Source of the DNA: Collinsella sp. AF23-2
GTDB taxonomy: Bacteria > Actinomycetota > Coriobacteriia > Coriobacteriales > Coriobacteriaceae
Direction: 5' to 3'
Length of the DNA stretch: 64,000 nucleotides
NCBI RefSeq assembly: GCF_003459245.1
Contig: NZ_QRVG01000002.1
Span: 82,715-146,714 of the forward strand
The position numbers were made by a program, and so were the translations under genes. The notes under the pieces are model-generated. The model worked only from the letters and a program-made list of their open reading frames with translations. It was not told the DNA's origin and did not search any database. This document shows, one piece after another, positions 7,882-18,363 of the stretch; position 1 is the stretch's first letter; every line of letters begins with the position of its first letter.

Positions 7882-9096
7882 TTACTGGTAGCGTAGACAC
7901 TCCACCGGGTCGAGCTTTGCTGCGCGGCGAGCGGGGTAGAAGCCAAAGATTACGCCGATTCCGACGGAGACGGCGAAGGCCAGCAGCACGGTGGCGATTG
8001 AAAAACTCGGTGTGATTTGCCCGCTGGCACCGAGTTCGCCAAGAATCCCGGATCCGGAGGCAAACATCGCGAGGCCCCATGCCAGCAGATAGCCAATCAG
8101 GACACCTAGCAGTCCGCCGGTGACGCACAGCGCCGAGGATTCGGCCAAAAACTGCGCGGTGATATCGCGACGACTTGCGCCCAGAGCGCGGCGGATGCCG
8201 ATCTCGCGGATGCGCTCCGTTACGTTGGTAAGCATCATATTCATAATGCCGATACCGCCGACAAGTAGCGAGATGCTGGCGACAGCGCCCATGATGAGCG
8301 AGAACGCGCCCATAAAGGAGTTGAGCGCATCGATGGCGCTTTTCATGGAGGTCGCCGATACACTGTCGTACTCATCCTCCTCCTCGATGCCCTTCATCGC
8401 GCGCACCTTGGACTCGATGGTCTTACAAAGCTCATCCATGTCCGTACCCTCGGCGGCAAGTGCTGTCACGCTGGGGAATGAAGGATTCTCGTCGCCAAAC
8501 AGTCCGGAGATAGTTTCGCGTGGCATATACAGCGTGAGCGAGCCCATGGAGTCGCTGCCCCCATCAATCACGCCTACAATCTGCACCTCGCCGTTGGACA
8601 CCTTGATGGTTTTCCCCAGCGCATCCTGTTCGTTGCCGTAAAGCTGATCGGCGCCGTTGCGGCTGATGAGCGCCACGCGCGAGCCTGATTGGGACTCGGC
8701 CTGGGAATAGGTGCGCCCCGCAACGAGCTTGCTGGCCCCCACGGCGTCGAGCATGTCGCTATCGACACCCTGTGCCATGACGGTATAGCTTTTATCGCCG
8801 GTCTTATACTCGGTATACGCGCTGTCGACAATGCCGATCTGCTCTATCTGCGGCACCAGTTTTTGAAGCTTCTCGATGTCCGACTCGGTGAGTTCTTGCG
8901 ACGAATAGATTTGCACCATGCGTGCCGCATTGAGGCCCAGGCTGTTGACCAGGCTGTTTTGGATGCCGCCGATGAGCGAAGTCATGGCGATAACCGAGGC
9001 GATGCCGATGACAATGCCCAGGATGGTGAGCAGGCTGCGCCCCTTGTTGGCCTCGAGCGAGTGAAGGGCTTCCTGGATGAGATCGCGGGCGCTCAT
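7882..9096 (-). CDS. MacB-type ABC transporter permease
   Basis: FtsX/MacB-type permease (404 aa). An N-terminal membrane segment (LLTILGIVIGIASVIAM) is followed by a large extracytoplasmic MacB-core domain (about residues 50-270). Three C-terminal membrane segments follow, with the conserved RIREIGIRRALGA loop between the first two. It has no ATPase domain of its own and overlaps the preceding ATPase gene by four bases. With that gene and the adaptor it forms a tripartite exporter of the MacAB type. Substrates of such systems are peptides, antibiotics or lipoproteins; nothing in the sequence fixes the cargo. Confidence 0.9.
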   Translation of the reverse strand: MSARDLIQEALHSLEANKGRSLLTILGIVIGIASVIAMTSLIGGIQNSLVNSLGLNAARMVQIYSSQELTESDIEKLQKLVPQIEQIGIVDSAYTEYKTGDKSYTVMAQGVDSDMLDAVGASKLVAGRTYSQAESQSGSRVALISRNGADQLYGNEQDALGKTIKVSNGEVQIVGVIDGGSDSMGSLTLYMPRETISGLFGDENPSFPSVTALAAEGTDMDELCKTIESKVRAMKGIEEEDEYDSVSATSMKSAIDALNSFMGAFSLIMGAVASISLLVGGIGIMNMMLTNVTERIREIGIRRALGASRRDITAQFLAESSALCVTGGLLGVLIGYLLAWGLAMFASGSGILGELGASGQITPSFSIATVLLAFAVSVGIGVIFGFYPARRAAKLDPVECLRYQ

Positions 9097-9866
9097 GCCA
9101 TCTCTCCTTTCGGCGGGTTGGCGGAGGCGGAAATCATGGGCAGGCTATCTACGGCGCTGCGCAGGGTCCGCGGTGCATGTGGAATATACGCGCCGTCGTG
9201 AATGCGACCGTCGCGGATGGTCACGGCACGGTCGGCCTCGGCGGCGATGCCGGGGTCGTGTGTGATAAGCACGATGGTTTTGCCGCGCTTCTGGAGCTTA
9301 TGGAAGGTCTCCATCACAAGCGCTCCGGTAGCGGAGTCCAGGTTTCCCGTCGGCTCGTCGGCCAGAATGATGGGCGGGTCATTGACGAGGGCGCGTGCGA
9401 TGGCGACGCGCTGCATCTGGCCGCCCGAGAGCTCGGATATGCGGTGGTCCCAGTGGTCGACGGGCAGCGTGACAGCCTGCAGCGCGTGCACGGCGCGCAT
9501 TTCGCGCTGGCTACGGGGCACATTGGTGTAGGCCAGCGGCAGCATGACGTTTTCGATAACCGACAGGCGCGGCAGCAGGTTGAAGCTCTGAAAGACAAAG
9601 CCAATGCTCAGGGCGCGAACTTCGGTGAGCTCGTCATCGTCAAGCTCGGCCACGTTGAGCCCTTGCAGGTAGTAGTCGCCCGCCGTCGGCTTATCCAGGC
9701 AGCCTAGGATGTTCATGAGCGTTGATTTTCCCGAGCCCGAGGGGCCAGTGACAGCGACGAATTCGCCGGAATTTACCGCCAGGCTCACGTTGTGCAGGAT
9801 GTGGGCGCAACCCGCCTCGCTCTCAAAAATGCGGTGCACGTTGCGGATGTCGATGACGGGACGCAT
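9093..9866 (-). CDS. MacB/LolD-type ABC transporter ATP-binding protein
   Basis: Cytoplasmic ATPase (257 aa) energising the neighbouring permease. It has Walker A GPSGSGKST near residue 41, the signature LSGGQMQR near residue 142, Walker B IILADEPTGNLDS, and the H-loop LITHD. The order and spacing match the LolD/MacB subfamily. Its ATG overlaps the adaptor stop (TAATG), and its stop overlaps the permease start (ATGA), so the three genes are a translationally coupled operon. Confidence 0.95.
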   Translation of the reverse strand: MRPVIDIRNVHRIFESEAGCAHILHNVSLAVNSGEFVAVTGPSGSGKSTLMNILGCLDKPTAGDYYLQGLNVAELDDDELTEVRALSIGFVFQSFNLLPRLSVIENVMLPLAYTNVPRSQREMRAVHALQAVTLPVDHWDHRISELSGGQMQRVAIARALVNDPPIILADEPTGNLDSATGALVMETFHKLQKRGKTIVLITHDPGIAAEADRAVTIRDGRIHDGAYIPHAPRTLRSAVDSLPMISASANPPKGEMA

Positions 9867-11302
9867 TACATGCCCTCGTCGGCAGACATGCTGCCCGAAT
9901 TCGCGCCGTAGCCGCCGTCAGCCATTGCGTCCGCTCCGGTGTCCATGACGAGGGTGTCGCCATCGCGCAGCTTGGTAACCGGCACGTTAGGGTTGATCTC
10001 GTTGCCCTGGTCGTCTCGCTTGACCTGTGTCTTGCCGACTACGGCTTCGTTGTCGTTTTGCGTCACGACGGTCACCTTAACGCGACGGGTCTGCTTGCCC
10101 TCGTCATCAGTCGCCACGTTGACGTAATAGTGTTCGCCGTCTTCGGTGATGAGCGCCATCGTCGGCACCATTACCACGTCGTCGAGCTGCTCGGTCACCA
10201 CCGATACCTCGGCCGTCATGCCCGGCTTCAGGCGCGCGTCGGGCGCCTCGATGAGAATGTCGACGTTAAAGGTTACGCTGCCGCCGCCACCGTTGGCGGC
10301 GTCGGAGTTTGCCACCGACGCGATAGCCGTGACGGTGCCCATGCTCACGATATCGGGAAACGCGGGATACGTGACGTTGGCGCTCTGCCCAACGGCGATC
10401 TTTGCGATGTCCTTTTCGCCCACCTGCACGGTCACCTTCATCTTGGATAGGTCGGCGATCTGCATGCACTGCTTGCCGCCGCTCGTATCGCTTTCGCCCA
10501 TGATCATGCCGCCCGTTACCGTGGCGCCCACCTTGGCGTTGAGCTCCACGATACTGCCCGAGCTCGGGGCCGTGACCGTACGGCTGACTACCTTGGCGTT
10601 CGCCTGATCGAGGTTTGCCTGGGCCGATGCGAGGCTGCGCTGCGCGGCCGATACGGCGTTCGTGTCCGCCGATGCGGCGGAGATGCCAGCCGCTGCGGAA
10701 GCTCCCTCGACGTCCGTCATTGGGGTGGCCTGTGCGGCGGCTACGGCTTTCTGCGCGTTGGCGAGGTCTTCCTGGGCGGCTGCAACTGCACGCTGCGCCT
10801 CGGCAACGTTGCGATCGAGCTCGTCGTTTTTAATGGTCATAAGCACGTCGCCCTCGTTGACGGATTGGCCTGCCTGCACGTTGATCGAATCGACCGTGCC
10901 GTCGACAGAAGGGGAGACCACTGAGGACGAAATGGGTTTGAGCTGGCCTTTCGCCTCGACCGTTGTGGTAAACGTACCCTCGGTCACCATGTCGGTCACA
11001 GGCCCACTAGTGCCCTGTGGCTGCGCATTGATAACCAGGGTTGCGATAATGGCAATGAGCGCGATGACTCCCACGACGCCGGCGGCAATACCGCGTCGAA
11101 TCAGCTTTTTACGTCGACGTTCGGCACGTTTTGCCTTGAGCTTGGCATATGCCTCTTCATCGGAAATCTCGGCCGTATCGTTTGTGCGTTCGCCTTGTTT
11201 GTCGGCAGGTATGTCTGTAATCAGAGGAATCGTTTCGGTGGCACCTTCGGGCGAGTGCTCGGTATCATCCGGGCCCGGGGTGAGCGTGGGGACATTCGGC
11301 AT
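9866..11302 (-). CDS. HlyD/MacA-type efflux adaptor
   Basis: Membrane-fusion adaptor (478 aa). A long charged cytoplasmic N-terminus (about 85 residues, ending KAERRRKKLIRR) is followed by one membrane segment (GVIALIAIIATLVI). A split lipoyl domain comes next (SPSVDGTVDSINVQAGQSVNEGDVL ... TAPSSGSIVELNAKVGATV; shown here in separated pieces), with an Ala-rich coiled-coil hairpin between the halves and a beta-barrel domain after. The start chosen is ATG at 11302 because GGAG lies five bases upstream; the open frame continues 21 codons further without a ribosome site. The C-terminal tail is Gly/Ala/Asp-rich. Confidence 0.88.
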   Translation of the reverse strand: MPNVPTLTPGPDDTEHSPEGATETIPLITDIPADKQGERTNDTAEISDEEAYAKLKAKRAERRRKKLIRRGIAAGVVGVIALIAIIATLVINAQPQGTSGPVTDMVTEGTFTTTVEAKGQLKPISSSVVSPSVDGTVDSINVQAGQSVNEGDVLMTIKNDELDRNVAEAQRAVAAAQEDLANAQKAVAAAQATPMTDVEGASAAAGISAASADTNAVSAAQRSLASAQANLDQANAKVVSRTVTAPSSGSIVELNAKVGATVTGGMIMGESDTSGGKQCMQIADLSKMKVTVQVGEKDIAKIAVGQSANVTYPAFPDIVSMGTVTAIASVANSDAANGGGGSVTFNVDILIEAPDARLKPGMTAEVSVVTEQLDDVVMVPTMALITEDGEHYYVNVATDDEGKQTRRVKVTVVTQNDNEAVVGKTQVKRDDQGNEINPNVPVTKLRDGDTLVMDTGADAMADGGYGANSGSMSADEGM

Positions 11303-11335
11303 AGCGTCTCCTTTATAGAAAGAACCTCGATAATT

Positions 11336-11367
11336 ATATGCGCCCACCGGTTGGGGCGGGCGCATAT
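11336..11367. terminator. Hairpin between L,D-transpeptidase and efflux operon
   Basis: Ten-base perfect arms (ATATGCGCCC / GGGCGCATAT) enclose a 12-base loop. It sits between the 3' end of the transpeptidase gene and the start of the efflux operon on the same strand. There is no clear T-run on the minus strand, so termination is only a suggestion. Confidence 0.4.
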
Positions 11368-11431
11368 GGCGGATTCTTTCGGAACTGTTAGATTGGAGCG
11401 TCAGTTCCCCGTTGTGTGAAGGCGTGTTTTC

Positions 11432-13165
11432 CTACGAGTGCACGACCACGCACAGGCCGACTTTGATGCAGTCGTGAAGTGCCCTGGCGTCGGCCAGGCG
11501 CAGGTTGATGCAACCGTGGCTGCCGCACCACTTGTACGACTCGGCGTTATCGAAGCTCTTGTCGTTTTGCCAGGTGGCATCGTGGAAGCCGATCATATTG
11601 CCCTCGAACGGCATCCAGTAGCTCACCGGGCTTTCGTATTTGGGCTTACCGGTCTCGGGGTCCTTGGCTCCGATCAGGGTGCTGCCGCCGTCGTTGCTGT
11701 TGATCTGCCACACGCCCTCGGGGGTGGCGTCTTCGCCCGGTTTGCCGGAAATAAAGTTGGCCTCCCAAACGATATTACCGTTCTCGTCATAGTAGCGCGC
11801 GTGCTGCTCGGACAGGTCGACGTCGATATACGCCTTCCAGTCGGGCTCTCCCTTTGCGGTAAAGGTGTCGGCCTTCTGGGAGTACTTGATCTCGATTTCG
11901 CCGGTCTGCTTGTTGTTGATGGCGTCCTCGACCTGCTTGGCGAGCGAGCTGCTGTCGATGGACCAACCAAAGTCACCGCCTTCGACGGCGCACTGCTTGC
12001 CATCGGCGCGCGTCCACCAGCGAGTGGAGCCCACGGTATTAAAGCCGTTGGCGAGCTCGGCTGCCCAGCTGCTGATCTGCGACGTATCGAGCGTGGGGTT
12101 GGCCGGATCGGCAAAGCTGATCCACTGCAATACGGAGCTGCCATCAACTTTGCCGGCATCCTCGCCGTTGAGCTTAAGGGTCACGTTGACGCCCAGGAAG
12201 TTGTTGGCGGCATCGCATGCGGCCTGAATCTGATCATCTGTCAGCGTTCCATTGAGTGGCTCATAGGCATCGTTGCCGAGCTTGGAAAGATCTACGGTCT
12301 CGGCCAGCGAGGAAAGCTCGAGCTCGGCATACTTAATGACATGCTCGCGGTTGATTTTTTCGTTGGAGCGCGCCTTCTCGACGGTAAACTTGCCGGCCTG
12401 CTCGTCATAGGAGCTATTGGCCTCGAACGTGCCCGAACGGCCCTCGTTAAACTCGTCGATAGCGGCGCCCAGGTCCTCCTCAAACTTCTTTTGGTCAAAG
12501 GTGTCGGAGAGCATGGACAGGTCGACGTCTTGATCAAGATCGACTTCGTTGGAGGTAGCAGTTGTTTTGGTCTTGCCGCTTAAGGATTCCACAAGGCGGA
12601 CCGGCCAAATAAAGGCTTCGTTGTGGTTGATGATTTCTTTTGCGGCAGCTTCACCGTCGACGATGGGTTCATCGGACTCGGGCTGATAGGTCCAGCTAAA
12701 GTCATCGCCTGTCACGGTGAGCTTATAGTGCTTCCATGCCGAGTTGACCTTGGTGGCGGCAGACGAAGCGTTGGAGAACGAGACGTCGACGCCGGCGATG
12801 GTGGTGTTGGGGTAGGCTACCTGCGAAAATGCTACGACGCCTACGATATAGACAATGACGATTAGACCCAGGACGACAAAGAGCGTCGTCTTTTTGCCCG
12901 ACTTTTTGTTCTCGGCGGGTTTGCGCGCGGGGCCACGATCGCCCCGAGCGTGCGTGGGGGGCTGCTTGGGCGCATTGCCGTTTGCCTGGCGCTGCTGACG
13001 TTGTTGACGCTGCTGTCGCTGTTGGTTCGGGCGTTGGGAAGCGTTTGCTGCACTACGCTGCTGACCGTGGCTCGGCGCGATAGGACGCGGCGACTGAACG
13101 CCGCCGGTGTGCCTGCTCGGCTGCTGCGGATCGGGAATCAGTTGAGTTCGATCGTTTTGCGACAT
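11432..13165 (-). CDS. Membrane-anchored L,D-transpeptidase (YkuD) with VanW-like/PG-binding domain
   Basis: Cell-wall cross-linking enzyme (577 aa). The first 90 residues are cytoplasmic and low complexity (Gln/Arg-rich, with RQQ repeats near residues 50-60, then Lys-rich). One membrane segment follows (TLFVVLGLIVIVYIVGVV). The middle is an extracytoplasmic putative peptidoglycan-binding domain that begins with NTTIAGVDVS. The C-terminal 120 residues are a YkuD catalytic domain with the nucleophile motif GSHGCINL and an upstream HDATW. I prefer ATG at 13165 (AAGGA nine bases upstream) over ATG at 13174, which is too close to that site. L,D-transpeptidases form 3-3 peptide cross-links. Confidence 0.9.
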   Translation of the reverse strand: MSQNDRTQLIPDPQQPSRHTGGVQSPRPIAPSHGQQRSAANASQRPNQQRQQRQQRQQRQANGNAPKQPPTHARGDRGPARKPAENKKSGKKTTLFVVLGLIVIVYIVGVVAFSQVAYPNTTIAGVDVSFSNASSAATKVNSAWKHYKLTVTGDDFSWTYQPESDEPIVDGEAAAKEIINHNEAFIWPVRLVESLSGKTKTTATSNEVDLDQDVDLSMLSDTFDQKKFEEDLGAAIDEFNEGRSGTFEANSSYDEQAGKFTVEKARSNEKINREHVIKYAELELSSLAETVDLSKLGNDAYEPLNGTLTDDQIQAACDAANNFLGVNVTLKLNGEDAGKVDGSSVLQWISFADPANPTLDTSQISSWAAELANGFNTVGSTRWWTRADGKQCAVEGGDFGWSIDSSSLAKQVEDAINNKQTGEIEIKYSQKADTFTAKGEPDWKAYIDVDLSEQHARYYDENGNIVWEANFISGKPGEDATPEGVWQINSNDGGSTLIGAKDPETGKPKYESPVSYWMPFEGNMIGFHDATWQNDKSFDNAESYKWCGSHGCINLRLADARALHDCIKVGLCVVVHS

Positions 13166-13274
13166 CGTATGCATATCCTTCGATTTTCGCCTTGCGGTTC
13201 ATCGTGTTTTTACTGGGCTTGCATTATAGCGATTGCCCTGCTGTTTGTGGTACGGAAACGGTGGCATTCAAAAG

Positions 13275-13296
13275 AGGTGGGACATTTGTCCCACCT
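13275..13296. terminator. Rho-independent terminator of the serine dehydratase gene
   Basis: A perfect palindrome, AGGTGGGACA / TGTCCCACCT with a two-base loop, is followed on the minus strand by CTTTTG-like T-rich sequence. It lies 18 bases beyond the sdaA stop. Confidence 0.65.
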
Positions 13297-13314
13297 TTGA
13301 GTCGTTCTTTGCCG

Positions 13315-14922
13315 CTATCCGCACACACCGCATTTTGCACAGGCCGAAAGTGCGGCCGGAGCCTGCGCGATGCCGCCCTTTGCCGTCTCGCGCAGCGTGG
13401 CCGGCAACGCGTGGCCCACCGAGAGCATGACATGTGCCATCTGGTCAAACGGCACCAAGCTCTTAATGCCTGCGAGAGCGAGTTGTGCCGAGCTAAAGGC
13501 CGCTGCCACGCCAATGGCGTTGCGGTTTTGGCAGGGCACCTCCACGAGGCCACCGACGGGGTCACAAACGAGGCCCAGCAGGTTACTCAGCGCGATGGAA
13601 CTGGCGTCGAGCGCCTGCTCGGGCGTGCCGCCGAGCATCTGCACCAGCGCGGCGGCTGCCATGGCGGCGGCGCTTCCCACCTCGGCTTGACAGCCACCCT
13701 CGGCGCCGGCGACGCAGGCGCTCGTGGTGAGGTTGAGGCCGATGGCGGCTGCGCAGTAGAGCGCGTCCATGACTTGCTCGTCGTCGAGCTGCAGGCGATC
13801 GGCGAGCGCAAGCACGCAGCCGGGTACAACACCCGCGGACCCTGCCGTGGGGGCGGCGACGATCACTCCCATCGTGGCGGAGCGCTCGAGCACGGCCATC
13901 GCGCGGGCCACGGCTTCGGTCTGGACGGGGCCCATCAGGCTTTCACTCAAATCGTTGCGGCCGGTGGCTTCGACAAGCTTGGCCTCGCCGCCGATTAGCC
14001 CGCCGAGCGAACGCTGCGGATTGGCGAGGGGGGCCGTGGTCTCCTCGCGCATAACCTCGAGCACGCGGCGCATGGCGGCGACGGCGTGGGCCTCGCCGGT
14101 CAGACGCGCCTCGCGAACGGCCATGACGGCGCCGATGCTGAGCCCCAGTTCCTCGCACGCATCGAGCAGCTGCTCACCGTCGTCGAAGATTTCCTTGGCC
14201 GAGACGCCGGGGGAGAGCGACGAGGCAGAACCGGGGAGCTCGATAAACGTTGCGTAATCGACATTGTCGAGCTTGCGCAGCATGGGGACGACGGTGTCGT
14301 CGGGCGCGCCGTCGGTCTCAAAGACGGAGTAGGCCTGGCCGCCCACTTCGGTGCGGTAGGTGCGGCAGAAGGCGATGTTCACGTGTGCGTAGGCGAGCAG
14401 GTTGGTGAGCGCGGCGAGTACACCGGGGACGTCCTTGTGCGCCACGAAGAGTGTGGAGTACATACCTGAGATGTCGACGCCGACGCCGTTAATGCGGCTG
14501 ATGCGCATCTTGCCACCGCCCAGGCTCTCGCCGCGGACCTGTGCCGTGGCGCCCGTGTCGTCGACCATGTCGATGTCGACGGTATTGGGGTGGATGGAGG
14601 CGTCGTCGCCCTTGATGTCAAAGTGATATTCTAGGCCCTGCTCGCGCGCGAGGTCGAAGGCCTGCTTGATGTTCTCGTCATCGGTGTCGAGGCCCAGGAT
14701 GCCCGCGACGAGCGCACGGTCGGTGCCGTGGCCGCGGTAGGTGTGGGCGAAGGAGTTCCACAGGCCAAAGGTGACCTTGGTGATGCGGCCTTCCAGCAGG
14801 CTGGCGGCAACTTGGGCGCAGCGCAGGGCGCCGGCGGTGTGCGATGAGCTGGGGCCGACCATGACGGGGCCCAAGATCTCGAATGCCGAGGTCGTAGCTA
14901 GTGTTTGCGGCTTGCCTGCCAT
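13315..14922 (-). CDS. sdaA: L-serine dehydratase, single-chain (beta + alpha domains)
   Basis: Iron-sulfur L-serine ammonia-lyase (535 aa) converting serine to pyruvate and ammonia. The beta domain comes first: FEILGPVMVGPSSSHTAGA near residue 12, then HTYRGHGTD and an ACT-like segment (VPGVLAALTNLLAYAHVNI, written in parts). The alpha domain follows from about residue 215, with the cluster cysteines in GGCQAEVGSA, GLVCDPVGGL, VEVPCQNRN and a C-terminal CAKCGVCG. Bacillus uses two separate chains; Coriobacteriia and gamma-proteobacteria use one. ATG at 14922 has AGGAG six bases upstream. The gene is monocistronic with its own terminator. Confidence 0.93.
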   Translation of the reverse strand: MAGKPQTLATTSAFEILGPVMVGPSSSHTAGALRCAQVAASLLEGRITKVTFGLWNSFAHTYRGHGTDRALVAGILGLDTDDENIKQAFDLAREQGLEYHFDIKGDDASIHPNTVDIDMVDDTGATAQVRGESLGGGKMRISRINGVGVDISGMYSTLFVAHKDVPGVLAALTNLLAYAHVNIAFCRTYRTEVGGQAYSVFETDGAPDDTVVPMLRKLDNVDYATFIELPGSASSLSPGVSAKEIFDDGEQLLDACEELGLSIGAVMAVREARLTGEAHAVAAMRRVLEVMREETTAPLANPQRSLGGLIGGEAKLVEATGRNDLSESLMGPVQTEAVARAMAVLERSATMGVIVAAPTAGSAGVVPGCVLALADRLQLDDEQVMDALYCAAAIGLNLTTSACVAGAEGGCQAEVGSAAAMAAAALVQMLGGTPEQALDASSIALSNLLGLVCDPVGGLVEVPCQNRNAIGVAAAFSSAQLALAGIKSLVPFDQMAHVMLSVGHALPATLRETAKGGIAQAPAALSACAKCGVCG

Positions 14923-14977
14923 GGGTGCTCCTGTTCTATCCCGTCGTCCCGAGGGGCGGGGCATACTCTATCCCGCC

Positions 14978-15098
14978 GTTCCGAGGGCTTTGGTATTTGG
15001 TCGCCTGCTCGGGCAGTCCTGCTCGCACGGAGAGCACATTAAGTGCTCTCCGGCTCGTGCGGAACTCGCGACCGACCAGATACCAAAGCCCTCGGAAC
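14978..15098. repeat. Long intergenic palindrome with a nested hairpin
   Basis: The outer arms are 26 bases with one mismatch (starting GTTCCGAGGGCTTTGG at 14978; ending CCAAAGCCCTCGGAAC at 15098). A second, perfect nine-base hairpin, GGAGAGCAC / GTGCTCTCC, is nested at 15029-15051. A partial direct copy of the left end (CTATCCCG.CG.) lies just upstream at about 14936. It fills most of the 270-base gap between sdaA and the metK terminator; no gene is visible there. Confidence 0.75.
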
Positions 15099-15194
15099 TT
15101 AGGATACATGGTTGAAGTCGCTCTGCTGCGAAATTTATCGGCCTATGACCTATTCCATGTCCCAGGTCGGCTCATCTTCACCACCTTTAAATAA

Positions 15195-15228
15195 AAAAGA
15201 AGTACCGGTTGGAGCCGGTACTTCTTTT
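15195..15228. terminator. Rho-independent terminator of metK
   Basis: Fourteen-base perfect arms (AAAAGAAGTACCGG / CCGGTACTTCTTTT) surround a six-base loop, with a T-rich run after the hairpin on the minus strand. It lies 37 bases beyond the metK stop and may act in both directions. Confidence 0.85.
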
Positions 15229-15265
15229 GGTGCGTTGTTTTTTGGCTGTAGCTTTTCGAGTTAGC

Positions 15266-16546
<1,281 letters not shown>

Positions 16547-16657
16547 GATTGTCCTTTCAAAAACGTGTCCCAGCGACCGTTACCATTCCGCCGGGCTCTC
16601 TATGCAAGGGCACATCATAGCGCGTAATTCAAACATTCACACCCTTTCCGCACCTAT

Positions 16658-16779
16658 TCATTGGGGACAGACTTAAATGACCGGCCGGGCACTCATTGGG
16701 GACAGGCTTAAACGAACAGCCTTACCTAAGTGCCGACAGGTTGCCCAAAGACTGGTCATTTAAGTCTTTCCTCAATGAC
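16658..16779. repeat. Intergenic palindrome with TTAAATGACC arms
   Basis: Inverted arms of about 25 bases (left CATTGGGGACAGACTTAAAT..., right its complement with two or three changes) border 16658-16683 and 16752-16779. A degenerate direct copy of the left arm (CATTGGGGACAGGCTTAAA) lies inside at about 16694. The element fills much of the metK-gltX divergent gap (16547-16864) and could affect expression of either gene. Shape and position resemble REP-type elements. Confidence 0.7.
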
Positions 16780-16864
16780 TGGGTCGGTGCCCTTTATGCG
16801 GAGGTTGCTTTGATGCTTTATACTGGTGCGGTTAGACATCCATCCTGCAATCGAGGAGATTTCC

Positions 16865-18340
16865 ATGGCATCAGACGTTCGCGTCCGCTTTGCACCCTCA
16901 CCGACGGGCAAGCTGCACATCGGCGGCGCCCGCACCGCTATCTATAACTGGGCTTTCGCCCGCTCAAACGGCGGCACGTTCATCCTGCGTATCGACGACA
17001 CCGACCCCACCCGCTCCACCGACGAGAACACGCAGATCATCCTGCGCGCCATGCGTTGGCTGGGCCTGGACTGGGACGAGGGTCCCGAGGTGGGCGGCGA
17101 CTTTGGCCCCTACGCCCAGACCGAGCGCTTGGACCTGTACAAGCAGGCCGCCCAGAAGCTTTGGGACGAGGGCAAGGCCTATCCCTGCTTCTGCACCAAG
17201 GAGCAGCTCGACGCCGACCGCAAGGCCGCGCAGGAGCGCAAGGACCCCTTCCAGGGCTATCAGCGCCGTTGCCGCGATCTTGATCCCGAGGAGGCCCGCC
17301 GCCGCATCGAGGCCGGGGAGTCCTACGTCCTGCGCATCAAGGTGCCCGTGGACCGCGGCGACGTCGTCATCCACGATGCCGTCCACGGCGAGGTGACCTT
17401 CGACGCCAAGGAGCTCGACGACTTTGTCATCTTCCGCTCCGATGGCACGCCCACGTACAACTTCGCGACCGTCGTCGACGACGCCATGATGAAGATCACC
17501 CATGTCATCCGCGGCGACGACCACCTGTCCAACACCCCGCGCCAGGTCATGGTCTACGAGGCCCTCGGCGCGCCCGTGCCCACGTTCGCCCACATCTCCA
17601 TGATCCTGGGCGCCGACGGTAAGAAGCTCTCCAAGCGCCACGGCGCAACTTCGGTGGAGGAGTACCGCGACGCCGGTTACCTTTCCGACGCCTTCGTCAA
17701 CTACCTGGCGCTGCTCGGCTGGTCGCTCGACGGCGAGACCACGATCATCCCGCGCGATGTCCTAGCCAGCAAGTTCTCGCTCGACCGCATCTCCAAGAAC
17801 CCGGCGACCTTCGATCCCAAGAAGCTCGATTGGGTCAATGCCGAGTACATCAACGGCATGTCCGACGCGCAGTTTGCCGATGAGATCATGGTCCCCAAGC
17901 TGCACGAGGCGGGTCTCATCGAGGGCAACGTCGAGTACGGCGAGGACTGGATTGATGCGCTTGCCGCCATCGTCAAGCCGCGCACCAAGATGCCGACCGA
18001 CGCCGTGACCGTCGCCGCTCCCATCTTTGCTACGGCCGAGACGCTCGAGTATGACGAGAAATCCGTTAACAAGGGCCTGGCTAAGGAAGGCATGGGCGCC
18101 ATTCTGGATGTCGCCAAGGCTGCGCTCGAGGGCGTGGACAAGTGGACTGCCGGGGCCATCGACGCCGCGCTTGAGCCGCTGCCCGAGCAGATGGACCTCA
18201 AGAAGCGCGTGGTGTTCCAGGCCTTGCGCGTCGCCGTCTGCGGCAACATGGTTAGCCCTCCGCTGGGCGAGACCATGGCGCTCGTCGGCCGCGACGACTG
18301 CCTGGCGCGTATCGACCGCGCTCGCACGATGGCGCTGTAG
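16865..18340 (+). CDS. gltX: Glutamyl-tRNA synthetase
   Basis: Class I aminoacyl-tRNA synthetase (491 aa) charging tRNA-Glu. The HIGH signature is in FAPSPTGKLHIGGART near residue 9 and the KMSKS equivalent is KKLSKRHGA near residue 256. Other conserved parts are RIDDTDPTRS and the GEDHLSNTPRQ-like GDDHLSNTPRQ. The central region carries the single-zinc-type stretch CFCTKEQLDADR. ATG at 16865 follows GAGGAG eight bases upstream; the longer frame from 16826 lacks a site. The gene is followed by a strong terminator. Confidence 0.96.
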   Translation: MASDVRVRFAPSPTGKLHIGGARTAIYNWAFARSNGGTFILRIDDTDPTRSTDENTQIILRAMRWLGLDWDEGPEVGGDFGPYAQTERLDLYKQAAQKLWDEGKAYPCFCTKEQLDADRKAAQERKDPFQGYQRRCRDLDPEEARRRIEAGESYVLRIKVPVDRGDVVIHDAVHGEVTFDAKELDDFVIFRSDGTPTYNFATVVDDAMMKITHVIRGDDHLSNTPRQVMVYEALGAPVPTFAHISMILGADGKKLSKRHGATSVEEYRDAGYLSDAFVNYLALLGWSLDGETTIIPRDVLASKFSLDRISKNPATFDPKKLDWVNAEYINGMSDAQFADEIMVPKLHEAGLIEGNVEYGEDWIDALAAIVKPRTKMPTDAVTVAAPIFATAETLEYDEKSVNKGLAKEGMGAILDVAKAALEGVDKWTAGAIDAALEPLPEQMDLKKRVVFQALRVAVCGNMVSPPLGETMALVGRDDCLARIDRARTMAL

Positions 18341-18363
18341 TAGACGCGCAAATGCATGTATCC

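Noticed and set aside
11438..12583. 381-codon plus-strand frame over the L,D-transpeptidase gene
   Set aside because: No ribosome site and no domain; the minus strand encodes an intact YkuD enzyme.
16547..16660. Possible SAM riboswitch upstream of metK
   Set aside because: The leader is only about 100 bases and I see no set of helices or conserved core like known SAM riboswitches.
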